From the NCBI RefSeq assembly GCF_022376445.1, contig NW_025955037.1:1-64000 (forward strand): DNA of 64,000 nucleotides, given 5' to 3'. The translations under genes were made by a program, and so were the position numbers. The notes beneath the pieces were generated by a model, which did not search any database, had not been told where the DNA came from, and was given only the letters and a program-made list of their open reading frames with translations. This DNA is from Fomitopsis serialis. Taxonomy: Eukaryota; Basidiomycota; Agaricomycetes; Polyporales; Fomitopsidaceae. Shown one piece after another: positions 12,998 to 24,244 of this stretch. Every line of letters starts with the position of its first letter. Within the stretch, counting starts at the first letter, position 1.

Positions 12998-13143
12998 ACG
13001 TATGAGACCGCGGAGAGTACTTGTCAGGAAATGGGAAACAAGACGGTGCACGCTCAGCGAGTGCTGCACAGTGGCACGTGGAACGTTGATCGAGACTACC
13101 GCATGTTCGTGTTGCGTTCAAGCTCGGACCAAGCTCGGACATC

Positions 13144-15140
13144 ATGGCCACTCCTCCGGATCCCAGGCAAGACAGCGTCGCCGACGACATTCGCACCCTT
13201 ACCACCATCTTGCATCGCATTCGCCCTCATCTAGCCAGTCCCATCACCGCACAGACCCTTGTTCTGCCCAAGTCGCTGCAGAGCACCGCCCGGCTGTACA
13301 ACCACATCGCCACCGTCCTTACCACTGGACGAGAGAAAAGGGATTGTGGGGGTGCTGCAGTGCGAGCCATCTCAGTGACTGGGGCTGTCTCGAAAAGCCA
13401 TGGAGCCTCAATCGTAGTGTCCTCCGACGAGGATGAGACAGAGACGTCTCAGAATCCTCGGCCCGCAGCCAAGGGTGCACATCGCTCGAATAACCCGCAG
13501 GGGGCAATCGCTATAAGCCTCTCGAATCCGAGGGGACACGGCCCAGCTGAGTGAGTGCGTTCAAATTGACACTTTGTCACCCCGTTGTGTGATAGAGGGT
13601 TGCTGCAATTCAAGGGGCGCTGCGAGAGACCTCTGTGACAACGTTACAGAGTTGTTGGAGGCGTTGCCATTATCCGGGCAGGAATTCCAGCTCTTTGTCA
13701 TACATCGTTCTCTTCCCAAAATTCGCCATCGCGTCAAGCTCGAGCGCACTTTCTGGAAGAAGGATTCGCTTGGAGCGATCCTCCATGGTTGGGGACCCCA
13801 GCCAGGCGACTCTTTAATCGACGGCCTCTGGTTTCCCCTTGTCCTCACCTTAGCAGAAGTGTTCGAACAAACAGTCCCGTGTCCGTTGCAGATCCGAACA
13901 TCCGATGAAGGTTGTCACCGCAAGGAATGGCTCTGTGATGCCGCAGGTGCCGCAAACTGGCTCAGGATGATACGAAACGCCTTTGTAAAGACCGTCCGTG
14001 ACGTTGAGGACGCGGTTGGAGCGAAGCTGGAGGATACCGCCACCATGGCCGCGGCGGCCAACATGTCGAGGCTCAATGCCATGCTCTGCAACGAAGGCAC
14101 GCAGTACCTGTTCACCTTACCTTCTCTCAAAGAGAGGATTGCATCGGCGACCGTACCTGATGTACGGTTACCATCCTACTTTGGTATGTCGCCCATCGGT
14201 CTGTCGTCTTTCCGTCGGCGCTCCTTAACCCGGCCTGATGCAGCACAATCGCACCCCCGCGTCAATCTGCTGGACGACGATCGCGCCTCTTCTGTACAAG
14301 TCTTGGAAGCTATGGATGAAGTCAGCACCGACAGCGGTGAGGAGAGTGAAGACACCACAGCAAGTTTCGCCCTTCGCTATATGCGCTCCATCGTGGCGTG
14401 GGTTCCCGCCTCGAGGTCCGTCCACAGCAATCTGTCCAAGTTGGTGCGGAGCAGCATACCCGCGACGATCCACGTGGTGAACAGCCCGCCTCCCGTGCCT
14501 TCGTCGGTGTCGCCACTCGACTCAATCGCGAGGAATCTGCCCGCCGCACCGGAAGGACACGCCCGAGCAAAGGCGAGTGCCATTATGGAGGAGCTGGGGA
14601 TTCCGGAGCAGGTCAGGGGTGCGGTGCACTCGGAGGCCGCGTTGATGGCGTTCATCCATCGCGCCCGGGACCGGGGCGAAGGATCGCTCGTCTCCAGCCC
14701 CGCCGCTCACGACCTGGACGACGCTCTCCAGGTAGGTTCTCGTGTATCTTTCTATTTGCGCGACTGAGCGAGCTCTCTGCCACGAGGGAACTACGGGCGT
14801 CATCGGCTCCGCGGTGAAGTGTTGCTGGTGCTGCGCCTGGCTCGCAGAGCATCTCGCTCGCCACACGGATCCGCACCAGACGTTCACGTTCAAGTTCCAC
14901 GTCGCGGGATCTCATGGCAGGATCGACCCTTGGGCGCCGCCAACCGGCGTGCCGTCTGCGGTCTTGGAGGAGCTGAGGACGGTACTCCAGGAGAAGTTGA
15001 GTTCCGCACTCAAGCTCAAGACCTATGATCCGACGGCCGAGGGGGTAGCGTCTGATAGGCGACACGGCGGACCGGCGTCCACAACTACGGACGAAGAGAT
15101 TTTCATGTCGTATGCTTCGAACCCTGCCCATGACGAATGA
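13144..15140 (+). CDS. OTT_1508-like (fungal) deaminase-fold protein
   Basis: Three exons, 13144-13550, 13615-14731 and 14787-15140, join in frame to 625 aa. The ATG at 13144 is the first in frame. The N-terminal 200 residues are Ser/Pro-rich and helical with no recognised domain. The C-terminal part carries the zinc-deaminase signature of the OTT_1508 clade: A-V-H-S-E (HxE, near 14625) supplies the His ligand and proton-shuttle Glu. The cysteine motif is I-G-S-A-V-K-C-C-W-C-C (14800-14832), and it is followed by the V-A-G-S-H-G-R-I-D-P-W-A-P-P strand typical of fungal members. The clade is known from comparative genomics as nucleic-acid deaminase-like proteins expanded in fungi; the substrate is unknown. 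The motif match is seen; deaminase activity is inferred. It could equally be a degenerate deaminase domain in a self/non-self protein. It is divergent from the kinase-like gene. Confidence 0.68.
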
Positions 15141-15189
15141 ACTAGTTTGCACAACTTGCCCGAGACAGACGAGGAGGGCGGGATCACGG

Positions 15190-15500
15190 AGTCACGCTGC
15201 AAGACGTCTCACTGACATAGCCGACAGCCCGTTGAGCCACCGCGCTCTTCTCCAGCCCGTGGCCGCTGAGGTACGAATACCTGGAGCGCTGTCGCTCCGA
15301 CGACCACATTTCGTGGAACCTCTACGGTCTTTACGCGTCTCGCCCGAGCCTCCGAGAGATCTGTGCCACGCGTGCCGTCTCAGCGTCCCGCTCCAGTGCG
15401 CTGGAAATGGATAGCCATCGTCAATGTGAGACGTTCCCGGTTGGCACTCGAACGCAGACGTATACTGACTGTCTGTCGACTCATGCGCAGGCATAATCAA
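15190..15500 (-). pseudogene. Relic of a kinase-like gene (intron-spanning copy)
   Basis: Bases around 15405-15500 align by eye with 12157-12250, the intron and exon edges of the kinase-like gene: both carry ATAGxCATCGTCAAT, GAGAYGTTCCC and a TACTGACT stretch in the same order and spacing. Flanking sequence is too diverged to give an intact frame. This suggests an old segmental duplicate of the 12-kb gene. The rest of the interval is GC-rich and partly open in both strands but matches no domain. Confidence 0.35.
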
Positions 15501-16025
15501 CGACGGTACGCCTCACCCAATGCAACGCGGACCTGATCTTTGGCTCCGGAGAGGGTTGTCATCGAACTATCGGATCTATAGGTCCGCGCCTCGGCAACAC
15601 CCGTTACGGATGGACCCACAATGCGCTCAAACTATGTAGATATCACTTGCCGTGACTAGCGTATGAAATTGTTGGTTGAGTTACTTATGCAAGGTGAGTG
15701 CTGTAGTAGAAGACTAGTTTTGCATGACCGACGCCAGTGCCGCGCGGCTGTCGGTCCATCAATGCCCGAGTGGCAAGAATCCTTCACCCAACCCTCGTCC
15801 GAGTCACCATGACTCTGATAGTGCTCCTGCCGATAAGCGACTGCGTCGCTGCTGACAAGGGGTCGCATCGCGCCATCGGTCTGATCTCATTATGCTCACT
15901 CATACGGGCTCAAGTGTCCGCGTCAATAGTATCTCAGGATGCCGCATATAAGAATTGCATGTACTACATCCTCGACAGCTAACACATCATTCCCCAACAG
16001 GTCGTCCAGGTCTTACCATCCACAG
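15501..16025. other. Intergenic region, 5' UTR of the hydrolase at its end
   Basis: No gene is supported. The last bases before 16026 are the probable 5' UTR exon of the alpha/beta hydrolase, ending in a clean GTGAGT donor at 16026. Confidence 0.4.
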
Positions 16026-16101
16026 GTGAGTGACTGTTCATACATGACAGCGAATTCACTGAGATCAATATGATTTGCCTCTCCTCTCAGTACCGCACGC
16101 A

Positions 16102-17167
16102 ATGCTGACTGTCACTTACTCTCGTGTCGGTTCACTTGACATAAAGCTCGACATCGAAGTACCAGCGCATCCGAACTCTGGTGCCCTACCAGCAGTCATA
16201 TATTTCCATGGCGGTGGGATGGTCGCAGGCTCTCGCAGAGACGCTCTGTTCCCGGAGTGGTTCAGAGGTACGTGCAGGCACTGTGCAGTAAGCCGGACGT
16301 TCTCAACCTTGCTCTGCCTATGCAGAGTCGGTGCTAAAGCGCGGCTTCATCTTCGTGGCGGCTGATTATCGACTCGTTCATCCGTGCACCGGCTTCGACA
16401 TCATCGAGGATGTGAAGATGCTCTTCAGATTCCTCGGGGACGAGTCTTTCTCGACGAGGCATCTCCCCGACGGTATGTCGCTCGACACGGCCCGCATCGC
16501 GGTCGCGGGATTCTCAGGCGGAGGCTACCCCGCTCGCGCTACGGGCATCTACGCGAGCCCCAAACCAAAAGCCGCCCTCTTGTACTTCGCACAAGGAGGG
16601 GACATGCTCAGCGACCAGTGGGTCGCAGTCAAGGACCACCCCATGCCCGTCTACGGTGCCGCAGTCCCTCCCGACCCAGAGATGCGCGCCCAGCTCGCAG
16701 GTGGGCTGCCTCCCATCGCTGACGCGCCGTTCCAGCTGCGGGGAAACGGGTCTCTACTTGATCCCGACGGGCGATGGTACTTCTGCCCGTACTGGTTCAG
16801 GACAGGGGATTTCCTGGACAACCTCCTCGGCGAACCCATGTCTGCGGGGCTGCGCGACCTGCCTGCGTCCGAGAGGCTCGCGGCGGTCCCTGAGCACCTG
16901 CGTCCTGCGCTTCTGGAGGCGCAGCTCGACGCGACGTTCCCGCCGACGTTCCTCGTGCATGGCCTGGCCGACGGTGTGGTGTTGCCGTCGGAGTCGCAGG
17001 CGACCTACGACCGGTTGAGCGAGCTTGGCGTTAGGGTGGAATTGATCATGGTCCCGAATGCGGACCACATCCTGCTGAGTACGGCAAACTTAGCGGTACT
17101 GGCAGATGGTGCGGCCGAGGCGCAGGAGAAGGGCATGGACTTCGCCGAGCACGAACTCAGAGCATGA
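16102..17167 (+). CDS. Alpha/beta hydrolase (esterase/lipase-like)
   Basis: Serine hydrolase of the alpha/beta fold, 335 aa, two coding exons (16102-16267 and 16326-17167). A 5' UTR intron at 16026-16090 ends just before the ATG. The oxyanion-hole motif HGGGM is at about residue 37. The nucleophile elbow is G-F-S-G-G-G, with the Ser at about residue 124. The acid is probably Asp in H-G-L-A-D-G-V, and the base is His in N-A-D-H-I-L-L near the C-terminus. The HGGG motif places it near the hormone-sensitive-lipase/carboxylesterase branch (IPR013094-type). There is no signal peptide, so it is probably cytosolic. The substrate cannot be read from sequence; small ester, lactone or xenobiotic substrates are usual for the fold. 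Confidence 0.9.
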
Positions 17168-17571
17168 TAGGTTGCCATTACACCAGAGTTCCACGTACGA
17201 CATGTAACATGTCATGTCGCCTTATCCTCTGTAGTGAAGCCATCAAACAGTTCTCGAGCGAGGAACGGCATCCCCTTCTTGTGAGCCTCAGGTCGCCCAA
17301 GAACAGAGCTCAGGCAGCACTACCTACACCGTGAGCAAGGTGGATATGGCGCGAGCTGACAATATATAACACATGCCAGTTATTCTATTCATTTGCTGTG
17401 ATTTGTCCTAGTCATGCATACCTCGTCATTTTGACTGCCAGGTCGCAGACCTTCTCGGCAGCGACATCGGAGTCATATACCACTGGCATGTGGAACGTGT
17501 ACGCGAGCCCATATAGACATGTGTGACTCATCACGAAACGACAGCAATATGTCCGGAATACTGAGGAGGTC

Positions 17572-18630
17572 TTACACAGTGTTGCTCCGACTGAGGGGCT
17601 TGTCCGTCAACAAACTCGGGAACAGATGCGCACCGTCCACGGCAGACATTGGCCCGCTATCAAATGTACTCCACTGGCCGTCCACGAGAACTTCCCTGGT
17701 AACCAGAATATCGACAACAACAGAGGTGCGTCTGTGTTTAGGTTTCCTTCCGAGCAGTGAGAAGAAGCTATTCAATCAGGAAACAGTATCACTCAGCGCT
17801 CCTCCCATATCGACGTACTGAACTCAAAACCGTACCTGGATTCCGGGGAGCCCACGTCTACGGCGTCGCTATTGTTGAGTAGTTCGTCGATGCTCATATC
17901 GGGCGGTTTCTCCCACATCATCGAGATAGCTCGTCGTTTCTCCCTCAGATGCTGACGGACGTTCAATCTAGTATAAACTCAGCGCTTGTCTCAGTAGAAG
18001 AATGAGTCAAACGTACACTGCAAGTAATGCATTGACGTATACTGGGGCAAGCAGTCGATCAGAACCAGTTTCCTGCACATACTTATTGTATCGACTTACC
18101 CGTGCATGACGGCTCATGTAAGTGGAACAGGTCCACAATCATATGGACGTCGTGCCATTGTGGGACATACTAGTTGAGTCAGATCGATCAGCGCAGGTGC
18201 CTCTGCATGGTTCGTAACTGGACTCACCGTAATGTATTGAACAAACTGGACGACGCTGTGACGAGGAGATCTTGAGCGCGACACCTATTCCACAGTGAAG
18301 CACGTACACGATGAGAAGCCCACGGTTGACAGTGTATATGATTAGCTTGGATAGAATAGCATGGGCCCTGTGACCGCTTGAGTATGAGTTCATGAATGGA
18401 TCGTGAAGACAATACCCGTCGACCGTGTAGGTCTTTGCACCCTGCAAGATAAGACATAAAGAGACAGTGATGTACAGATCAGTAAAGAGCGCGGTGACAG
18501 CTTGTACGCTTCCTGATGGCTGCAGTGGTCACGATCGTTTAATATGCTTTACCCACATGAGAGTTGAGATACGTACGATGACGTCCGAGAGTATGATGGG
18601 CACGCTCGCGTCTGCGCTGAAGACAGGATG
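17572..18630 (-). pseudogene. 3' half of a DUF6534 membrane protein gene, cut by the left Harbinger element
   Basis: Several short minus-strand exons encode the C-terminal half of a DUF6534 protein, an Agaricomycete multi-pass membrane family of unknown function. Visible blocks in order are S-D-V-I-V at the element border, A-L-F-T-D-L-Y-I-T-V, S-K-L-I-I-Y-T-V-N-R-G-L-L, V-V-Q-F-V-Q-Y-I-T, V-Y-V-N-A-L-L-A-V-L-N-V-R-Q-H-L-R-E, then a hydrophilic tail with the stop at 17572. Each block has a counterpart in the paralogue at 33549-35548. The first exon is entered directly from the element's target duplication (AGT on this strand), so the N-terminal half is missing here. The missing half is at 24245-25432 on the other strand and joins in frame. 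The fragment may be transcribed but cannot make a full protein. Confidence 0.75.
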
Positions 18631-18883
18631 ACTGGATGCGTTTCCGTAAGGTATTAAGAGCCTCCAAGAGCTCTAATTTGTAAATCAGTCGAGTCTGGCG
18701 CCCGCGCAAGCCCTCCGTAAAGCTACGGAGTCTGAAGTGTTCGCTGTCCGTCGCTCGAAAAGGCTAGATGAGACTGTGCCGTTGATGTCCGCGCAGATCG
18801 AGATTGACGACACGACCATGGGCGGGGATCAGGACATATATTGGTGGCGTTTGCAAGCCTGAGACCGTTGTAAACCCAGAGAT

Positions 18884-18913
18884 CTAGCCAGGGGGGTCGG
18901 ACCCCCTTGCTAG
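18884..18913. repeat. Subterminal hairpin in the left Harbinger copy
   Basis: A near-perfect stem-loop: CTAGC with a run of G pairs with a run of C and GCTAG around a GTCGGA loop. The same hairpin is at 29681-29710 in the twin. It lies about 250 bp inside the element end and might be a transposase-binding or structural site. Confidence 0.6.
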
Positions 18914-19401
18914 ACGTATGCATTATGGGACCGTAGTAAAGCCTCGTCATGGATCCACTTCCTTATTAGGGGTGCTACGCCCGCAATAAATCATGGAATA
19001 TATGAATATCTTACATAGGCTCAGTGTCTAGACGTGCATACTGCGCCGTGAATCGTGATGCACTTGCTATCCCGCGAGGTGATTCGGAGAGAGGTCTCGG
19101 AACAATTCCGTGCGGCTGGCGAGTCACGGTGGTCTCCTGACGCAGTAATTGCAACAGTTGCGACGTGAATTGGCAGCGCGCAGTTCCGAGTCGGCGAGGG
19201 GCCACCGCCGACAGAGTCACAGGTCGCAGATTTGGTCTCGGAGTTGTGTGGGTAGGCATATCAGGTGTCGTGTACTTCGGGGTAAGCATGCCGTGCAGAG
19301 CGGGGGTCTAGCATATAAAAACAGTGAGCAATGTGTTCGTCAAGCATCAAAAAAACTCGTCCACTCATTTGCTTCTCTTTCTCTTTCTGAACTGCATAGA
19401 T

Positions 19402-21353
19402 ATGAGCCGCAAACCGATGCCAGTGTCAGACAAAGCCGCGGGCAAGCGTAAGGCAACCCAGCCTGAGGTTCCTGACGAAGGCGAAGCCCCACCGCCGTCG
19501 CAGCAGGAGCCGCCACGACTGCATGTCATGGAACACAATGGTGAGTCAGGGCCTCAGACATCGTCAGCTGAGCTAACCATCCACTGTATAGCACCGCCGC
19601 ACGCAGGATTCCCAGGCCATGCCATGGATTACCTGTTCCCGCCCTCGTCTGCACCTGCATCATATGGTTTCGGACACTCACCTTCGTTATATCCTCTCCA
19701 TCCTTCTCTCCATCCGCACCATGCGGCTCACCCTCCCATGCCGAATCCTTACTATCCTCCGTATTATCCTGCTCCTCCTGTCACACATGCTGCACCTGCC
19801 AATGAAGGTGAACATGATGCCGATGAAGAACAAAACTCACCGGAAATCAAAGAGGAGTCCGACGACAATCTGGTCTTCCCCGAGATCAAGACCATCCTTG
19901 CTGAGACTGCGCCTGCTGCTGGAAAGAAGCGGGCAAGGAAATCGGCGGGGAAGGGCAAGGCTACAGCTGCTAACCCACCTACTGTACCAGCTCAGACTCA
20001 CGCCGCCGTCCCAGCTGCTGGTAGTCGCCGAAAGCCTGCGGCGCCAGCACCAAAGCGCGGAGGCCGGCAGCCAGGTGCAACGGGTTATGGCGACGCTGAC
20101 CTCACGGAAATGCTACGTCTTGTTCGGGAGGTTCTCCCTCTAGGCCCTGATGAGTGGGTGACCATTGTCTCACGATTCAACAAATGGGCGCGGACGAATA
20201 ATCGTGGCGAGCGCCAGGTAAAAGCATTCCGTTCAAAGTGGGACGCGGTGAGTTATTCTTGTATGCAGTGAAGACTTCGAGGAGTACTTACTATTCTCCC
20301 ACTTCGCTTTCACGCAGATTGTCCGCACTCCCAAGCCGACGGGTAGGGCAGAAGTCCCATGGTTTGTCGAGGAGTCGTGGGAGATCAACGACCTCATTGA
20401 GCAGCGTGCTCATGTTCGGCCACTGAACGATGCGAGGATTGACGGTGTCGAGCGTTCTGAAATGGATGAGCGCGACATCATCGAGATTGAAGACACCGAT
20501 GATGAGGAAGAGGCGAAGCGCTATGTCGTCCGCAAGAAGGCAAGGGTGGACACGTCTACAAGTGCGGTCCCGGCAGTTGCCGGAGCCCGCCAGACGCGCG
20601 CAGGCATATCGTCTAACCTTGTCACCTCCATCGCATCCGCATTCAATCCAGCTGCTCAAACAGCCCGCGATGAAGCCCGTGCTGCTCGTCAGCATGAGAA
20701 CACCTATCTTCAGGCTATGCTCTTCGAACTTCGTGACGCACGCACCCGGAACGAAACCCTCTCGGAACGCCTTGCAGAACAAACACGACGGGGAGATCGC
20801 CTCGAGGATGAGCTCCGCCGACGCGATGAAAGTCAAGCCATTGCTGCACGCCATGCAGTGAGGGCTCCTGGTGCGTCCGAAAGCATTCTCCTGATGTTTT
20901 GTGTGACTGACTGGCCCTCAGATCTCCATCGCACTCTCATTTCGCCATCGCACATAGTTCCTAGTGCTTCGGGTTGGTATCCGAGTCATCAAGGTATGTG
21001 GCTTAATCGTAGCTATGAGCCTTCTCACTCATGCATACGCAAAAGCGGATGATTGTCCCCCGACTCCCGGCCCATCAAACTGGACAGGTCACCAGTATCG
21101 TAGCCCCTCTCCAGACCGTGCAGCCATTGCAGCACTCGCAGCACTCGCTCGTGAGGAAGCTGGCCAGGCGCACGTCCCCCTACACTCTCGCGCTGACCGT
21201 GCACAAGGCCCAGCTGCAGCTACATCGGGCACGGGTCTTCACATGCACGAGGCAACAGATGTTGCGAGCTCCGAGCTAGCACTGGAGACGTCGTACGACG
21301 TCACCGTCACTCCTCGAAAACGTCGGGCTCAACGTGAAGGCGAAGACGCTTGA
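19402..21353 (+). CDS. Harbinger-encoded Myb/SANT-like DNA-binding protein (left copy)
   Basis: Second protein of the element; in PIF/Harbinger transposons the Myb-like partner helps bring the transposase to the nucleus and the element ends (family knowledge). Best model: exons 19402-19540, 19592-20247, 20318-20993 and 21046-21353, 592 aa. The first intron is 51 nt and in-frame, so its retention would still give protein. Residues 1-200 are low-complexity, His/Pro/Tyr-rich. A Myb/SANT-like block (DUF6818-type) starts at about residue 202, with W-V-T-I-V-S-R-F-N-K-W-A, F-R-S-K-W-D-A and P-T-G. An acidic patch D-T-D-D-E-E-E and a charged coiled-coil follow. An alternative intron from 20860 to 20930 would change the 3' part; the read-through model is the one that keeps frame to the basic tail P-R-K-R-R-A. 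A TATAAAA motif lies at 19314. Confidence 0.8.
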
Positions 21354-21606
21354 TCGATGGCATGTTGTTGCGATACTTATAGCTGTGAGTATGATTGCTT
21401 ATTACCATTTTGTTCGTACTGTATATGCTCGGCGCTGCTGCACACTCACATGGATACTTACTATACCATTCAAGTCCTCGCTAATCCACATTCCGTGCGT
21501 TGTAGATTCAATACCCCTGTGCATACACCTAGCCTGCCTGAACAGTAGATACTAGTAGATACTTTATGCGCATTTTATTCCGCCATAGGCATTAATATAT
21601 TACACT

Positions 21607-22993
21607 TCACACTGTAGCTTCACCGAGATGGTAACGTGCGACCCGATCACCTCTGCGAATGTCCCGAATCACCATTCTCTCGTAGTTATCCCAGAGCTCT
21701 GCTGCTTCGGACCTCTTCCACAGTGGTTCGTACACATTGCGTATTTGGCTGATCCCGACACGAAGCACACGTACATTATTCATGCGCATGCATGTCTCTA
21801 ATACATCACCTCGCTCCTCCTCATTATCGGCATCTAACGGCACACGAAGGCGTCCGAATGAGCCCCGCACCTGGCGCATGCCCCATTCCACAGTTTGGCG
21901 GTACGACAATAGTTGATTATCGAAGGCAAGTGTGGCTGCTCGCTCGTGTGGATCGTTAGGGAGTTCCGCGCCATCGGTACGTGCAGCTCGGATTCGCCCT
22001 GCAACTTCTGCAGTACCACGCGGAAAAGCGGAGTCTGCAACAAGGTAATATCCTTCCGGTACTTCGTCTCGCAACTGCTGATAGATCGGTCGCGCGACCC
22101 TTGCATCGTGCCAACTGCCAGGCGCGTTCAGATTGCATGCAATGATCACACCTACGAGCAGATAAGTAACACTGAAATAACCCCAATATGCGATACTTAC
22201 CCTGAGCAGAGAACACCAATACACAACTCGTGTAATGGTCGTGTAACCAACCATTGAATGTTGCATTTTCGATCGCTGGGTCATCGGATACCTGGGTTGC
22301 GACATTCAGCCCATCGATACCACCGAATGCACCATTCAGCAGAGGATGGCGGCGCTACTTTCCTATCAATACGAAACCCTGCACAGTGATAGGACGACGA
22401 CTTGCCTGTACCAAACGTGACAATTCATTGTACTCGTCATCCTTCGGAAATGCCACCCTCCCCTCCGGTATTTCTCGCAGTACAGTCAGCATCAGGCTGC
22501 GCGCGAATCGAAGATAACGGTTGGTCGTGCCCGGGATGAGTGCGAAGATCTCTTGCAGTGAAACCTCCGTCATCGAAGAGCCAAGGTAGTGCAGGTATAA
22601 ACCGAGTGCACCAGCAGCATCCAATGAGCGGCGACCGAGACGAGGTTGCCCGCGAGGGTTCGTGTCGGACCGAGGAATGGCAGTAGAGTTCCACCCCCGT
22701 GTAAAGCCGTTGTCGAGGAGGTAGTGGAAGGTCTCGACATCGACGCCCATAGTGGTTATGAAGGCACGGTCGCTCTGGGTTTCCCAAAGTCGTTGCCAGG
22801 GTGTGTCAATACGAGGGTCAGGCAAGAGCTCTGCACGAGTGAGGTAGTGGTCGCGGCGGTGAGCACGCCGCCCTTCACGAGATTCGAGTGCGCCAAGAGC
22901 GAGAAGAGCGAGAAGGGCATCCCGCTGCATGTCGTCGTCGTCGTCGTCATCGCTAAGCTCATCTTCCTGCTGAAGAGTCGGGAGGTGTTGCAT
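21607..22993 (-). CDS. PIF/Harbinger DDE transposase (left copy)
   Basis: Three exons, 22993-22406, 22354-22201 and 22151-21607, 428 aa. The first intron is GC-AG (donor GCAAGT after R-L-V-Q); without it the frame hits a TAG just before the catalytic core. The second intron is GT-AG. DDE triad candidates are Asp in G-G-I-D-G-L-N, Asp in L-V-A-D-S-A-F (after the family motif P-G-S-W-H-D-A-R-V), and Glu in T-V-E-W-G-M-R-Q. The N-terminus has a run of Asp and then a helical domain. The start is the first true ATG (MQHLPT). It lies tail to tail with the Myb-like gene, 253 bp apart. It looks catalytically complete. Confidence 0.9.
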
Positions 22994-23164
22994 GGCGAGC
23001 ACAACAAGTCGCAGTCCAACGGCAATTCAGGAATCAGGACGTCTCTATTGCCTTCACAGGTTGCTTACGGAATACAGATGCTGTCGTATTCACACTTCAA
23101 GCTCCGCCGCAACCGCTTTAGAGACATCGCACCGTCTCTAGATCCTTACGGAAACGCATCCACT

Positions 23165-24244
23165 TACTTTCATTCATACGTGCAAATTATGACTCGTCTA
23201 AACCTAGAAATGGGCTCCGGAAGTCAAGAGGCAAGCGAGGTATGTCAATGCCATTTGCACGTATGATACAAACCTCTTAAGGCCGACAGTACTGGCTCAC
23301 TGCTGTACACTGCGCTCTCACGACGTCTACGGCCATGTCTGTCCATGGCCAGTAATCGCACGGACATTCCGGGGTGCGTGTAACCTGTGAGAAACAGAAG
23401 CCATGGCTATGCGTCAATGCGATCATACTCCCACCAGGTGCAATCACAAGTTCGCCCAGAGCATCCCCTTCGACGCAAACTCCTTTGGGCAAATGTGGTT
23501 CGCGCAAAACATGGAACATCTGACCTGACTCCAAATCCATTTGGCAGGAGTAGCAGAAGAATCTCTGTGCAGCGACTCGAGAAACGTGGGCATCTTTCGC
23601 AGAGGCCGAGATCAGTCACCGAAGTGACCGTATCAGAGTGCGTTTGCGTTTGAACGTCAGCGCCGCACTCGCGTGTCTGTGGCCGATCAGTCGCCGACCG
23701 AGCAACGTTGCACTCGTGCTATGCAGCTCGTACGACCTTGCTTTTCACAATGTCAAGGTCCCTCGGACAACTGAGGGCTGTGGTACAGCACGGCGTCGTA
23801 TCTAGCGCCGTGAAACTCCAGGACTACTGCGACGCGTACTCTGTTCGCTCCAATTTCATACATCATCCGAGTCTGCGTCTGCGTGAAATGGAGACCCATG
23901 TTCGAAGTTGCCCTTTAAACGGGCTCTGGGGGGATCACTTCAAGATGTTCGTAAGCCGTCTACGACTCGATCCGTAAGTGACATATCACGGTCATCGCTT
24001 CATTCCACCCTTCTATTTGATTGATCTGTTACTGACAGTTGTAGGACCACTTCAAGTCGTGCGCAAGATAACACGGTTGCTCATGGCTACGAGACGTCCT
24101 TTCATCTCAACCGGAGGCAACAACCACTTGGAGTTCCTGAATGACAGGGTTGATCAACAAGGCTGCACCAGTATATATCTGACGCCTCCATCCCCGCGCT
24201 GCCAACGCCCGTTCAAGTTCTCTGCTTCCCATTTTATCTTCGGC
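23165..24244. other. Host DNA between the two Harbinger copies, upstream of the split gene
   Basis: No gene is supported here. If the 23165-25432 block is inverted relative to its original state, as argued in Part 2, this is the native upstream region of the split DUF6534 gene and should hold its promoter. Confidence 0.4.

Larger units (their letters stand above)
18634..23161. mobile_element. PIF/Harbinger-type DNA transposon, left copy (4,528 bp)
   Basis: A complete element bounded by terminal inverted repeats GGATGCGTTTCCGTAAGG and flanked by a 3-bp duplication ACT (18631-18633 and 23162-23164). It carries two convergent genes, a Myb/SANT-like protein (plus, 19402-21353) and a DDE transposase (minus, 22993-21607), as PIF/Harbinger elements do. 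The right copy at 25433-29960 is its inverted twin, with the same length. Only one substitution (20542 A versus G on the same element strand) was noticed in the translated parts. Both genes look intact, so this is a young and possibly active element. Confidence 0.92.

Noticed and set aside
19619..20143. 174-codon ORF overlapping the Myb-like gene
   Set aside because: Shadow frame of the Myb-like protein; leucine- and arginine-rich with no domain, while the main frame has the domain.
23277..23540. Possible continuation of the 3' DUF6534 half across the left element in the present orientation
   Set aside because: The frame entering the element from this side is closed by a TGA and no family block appears; the other half fits instead.
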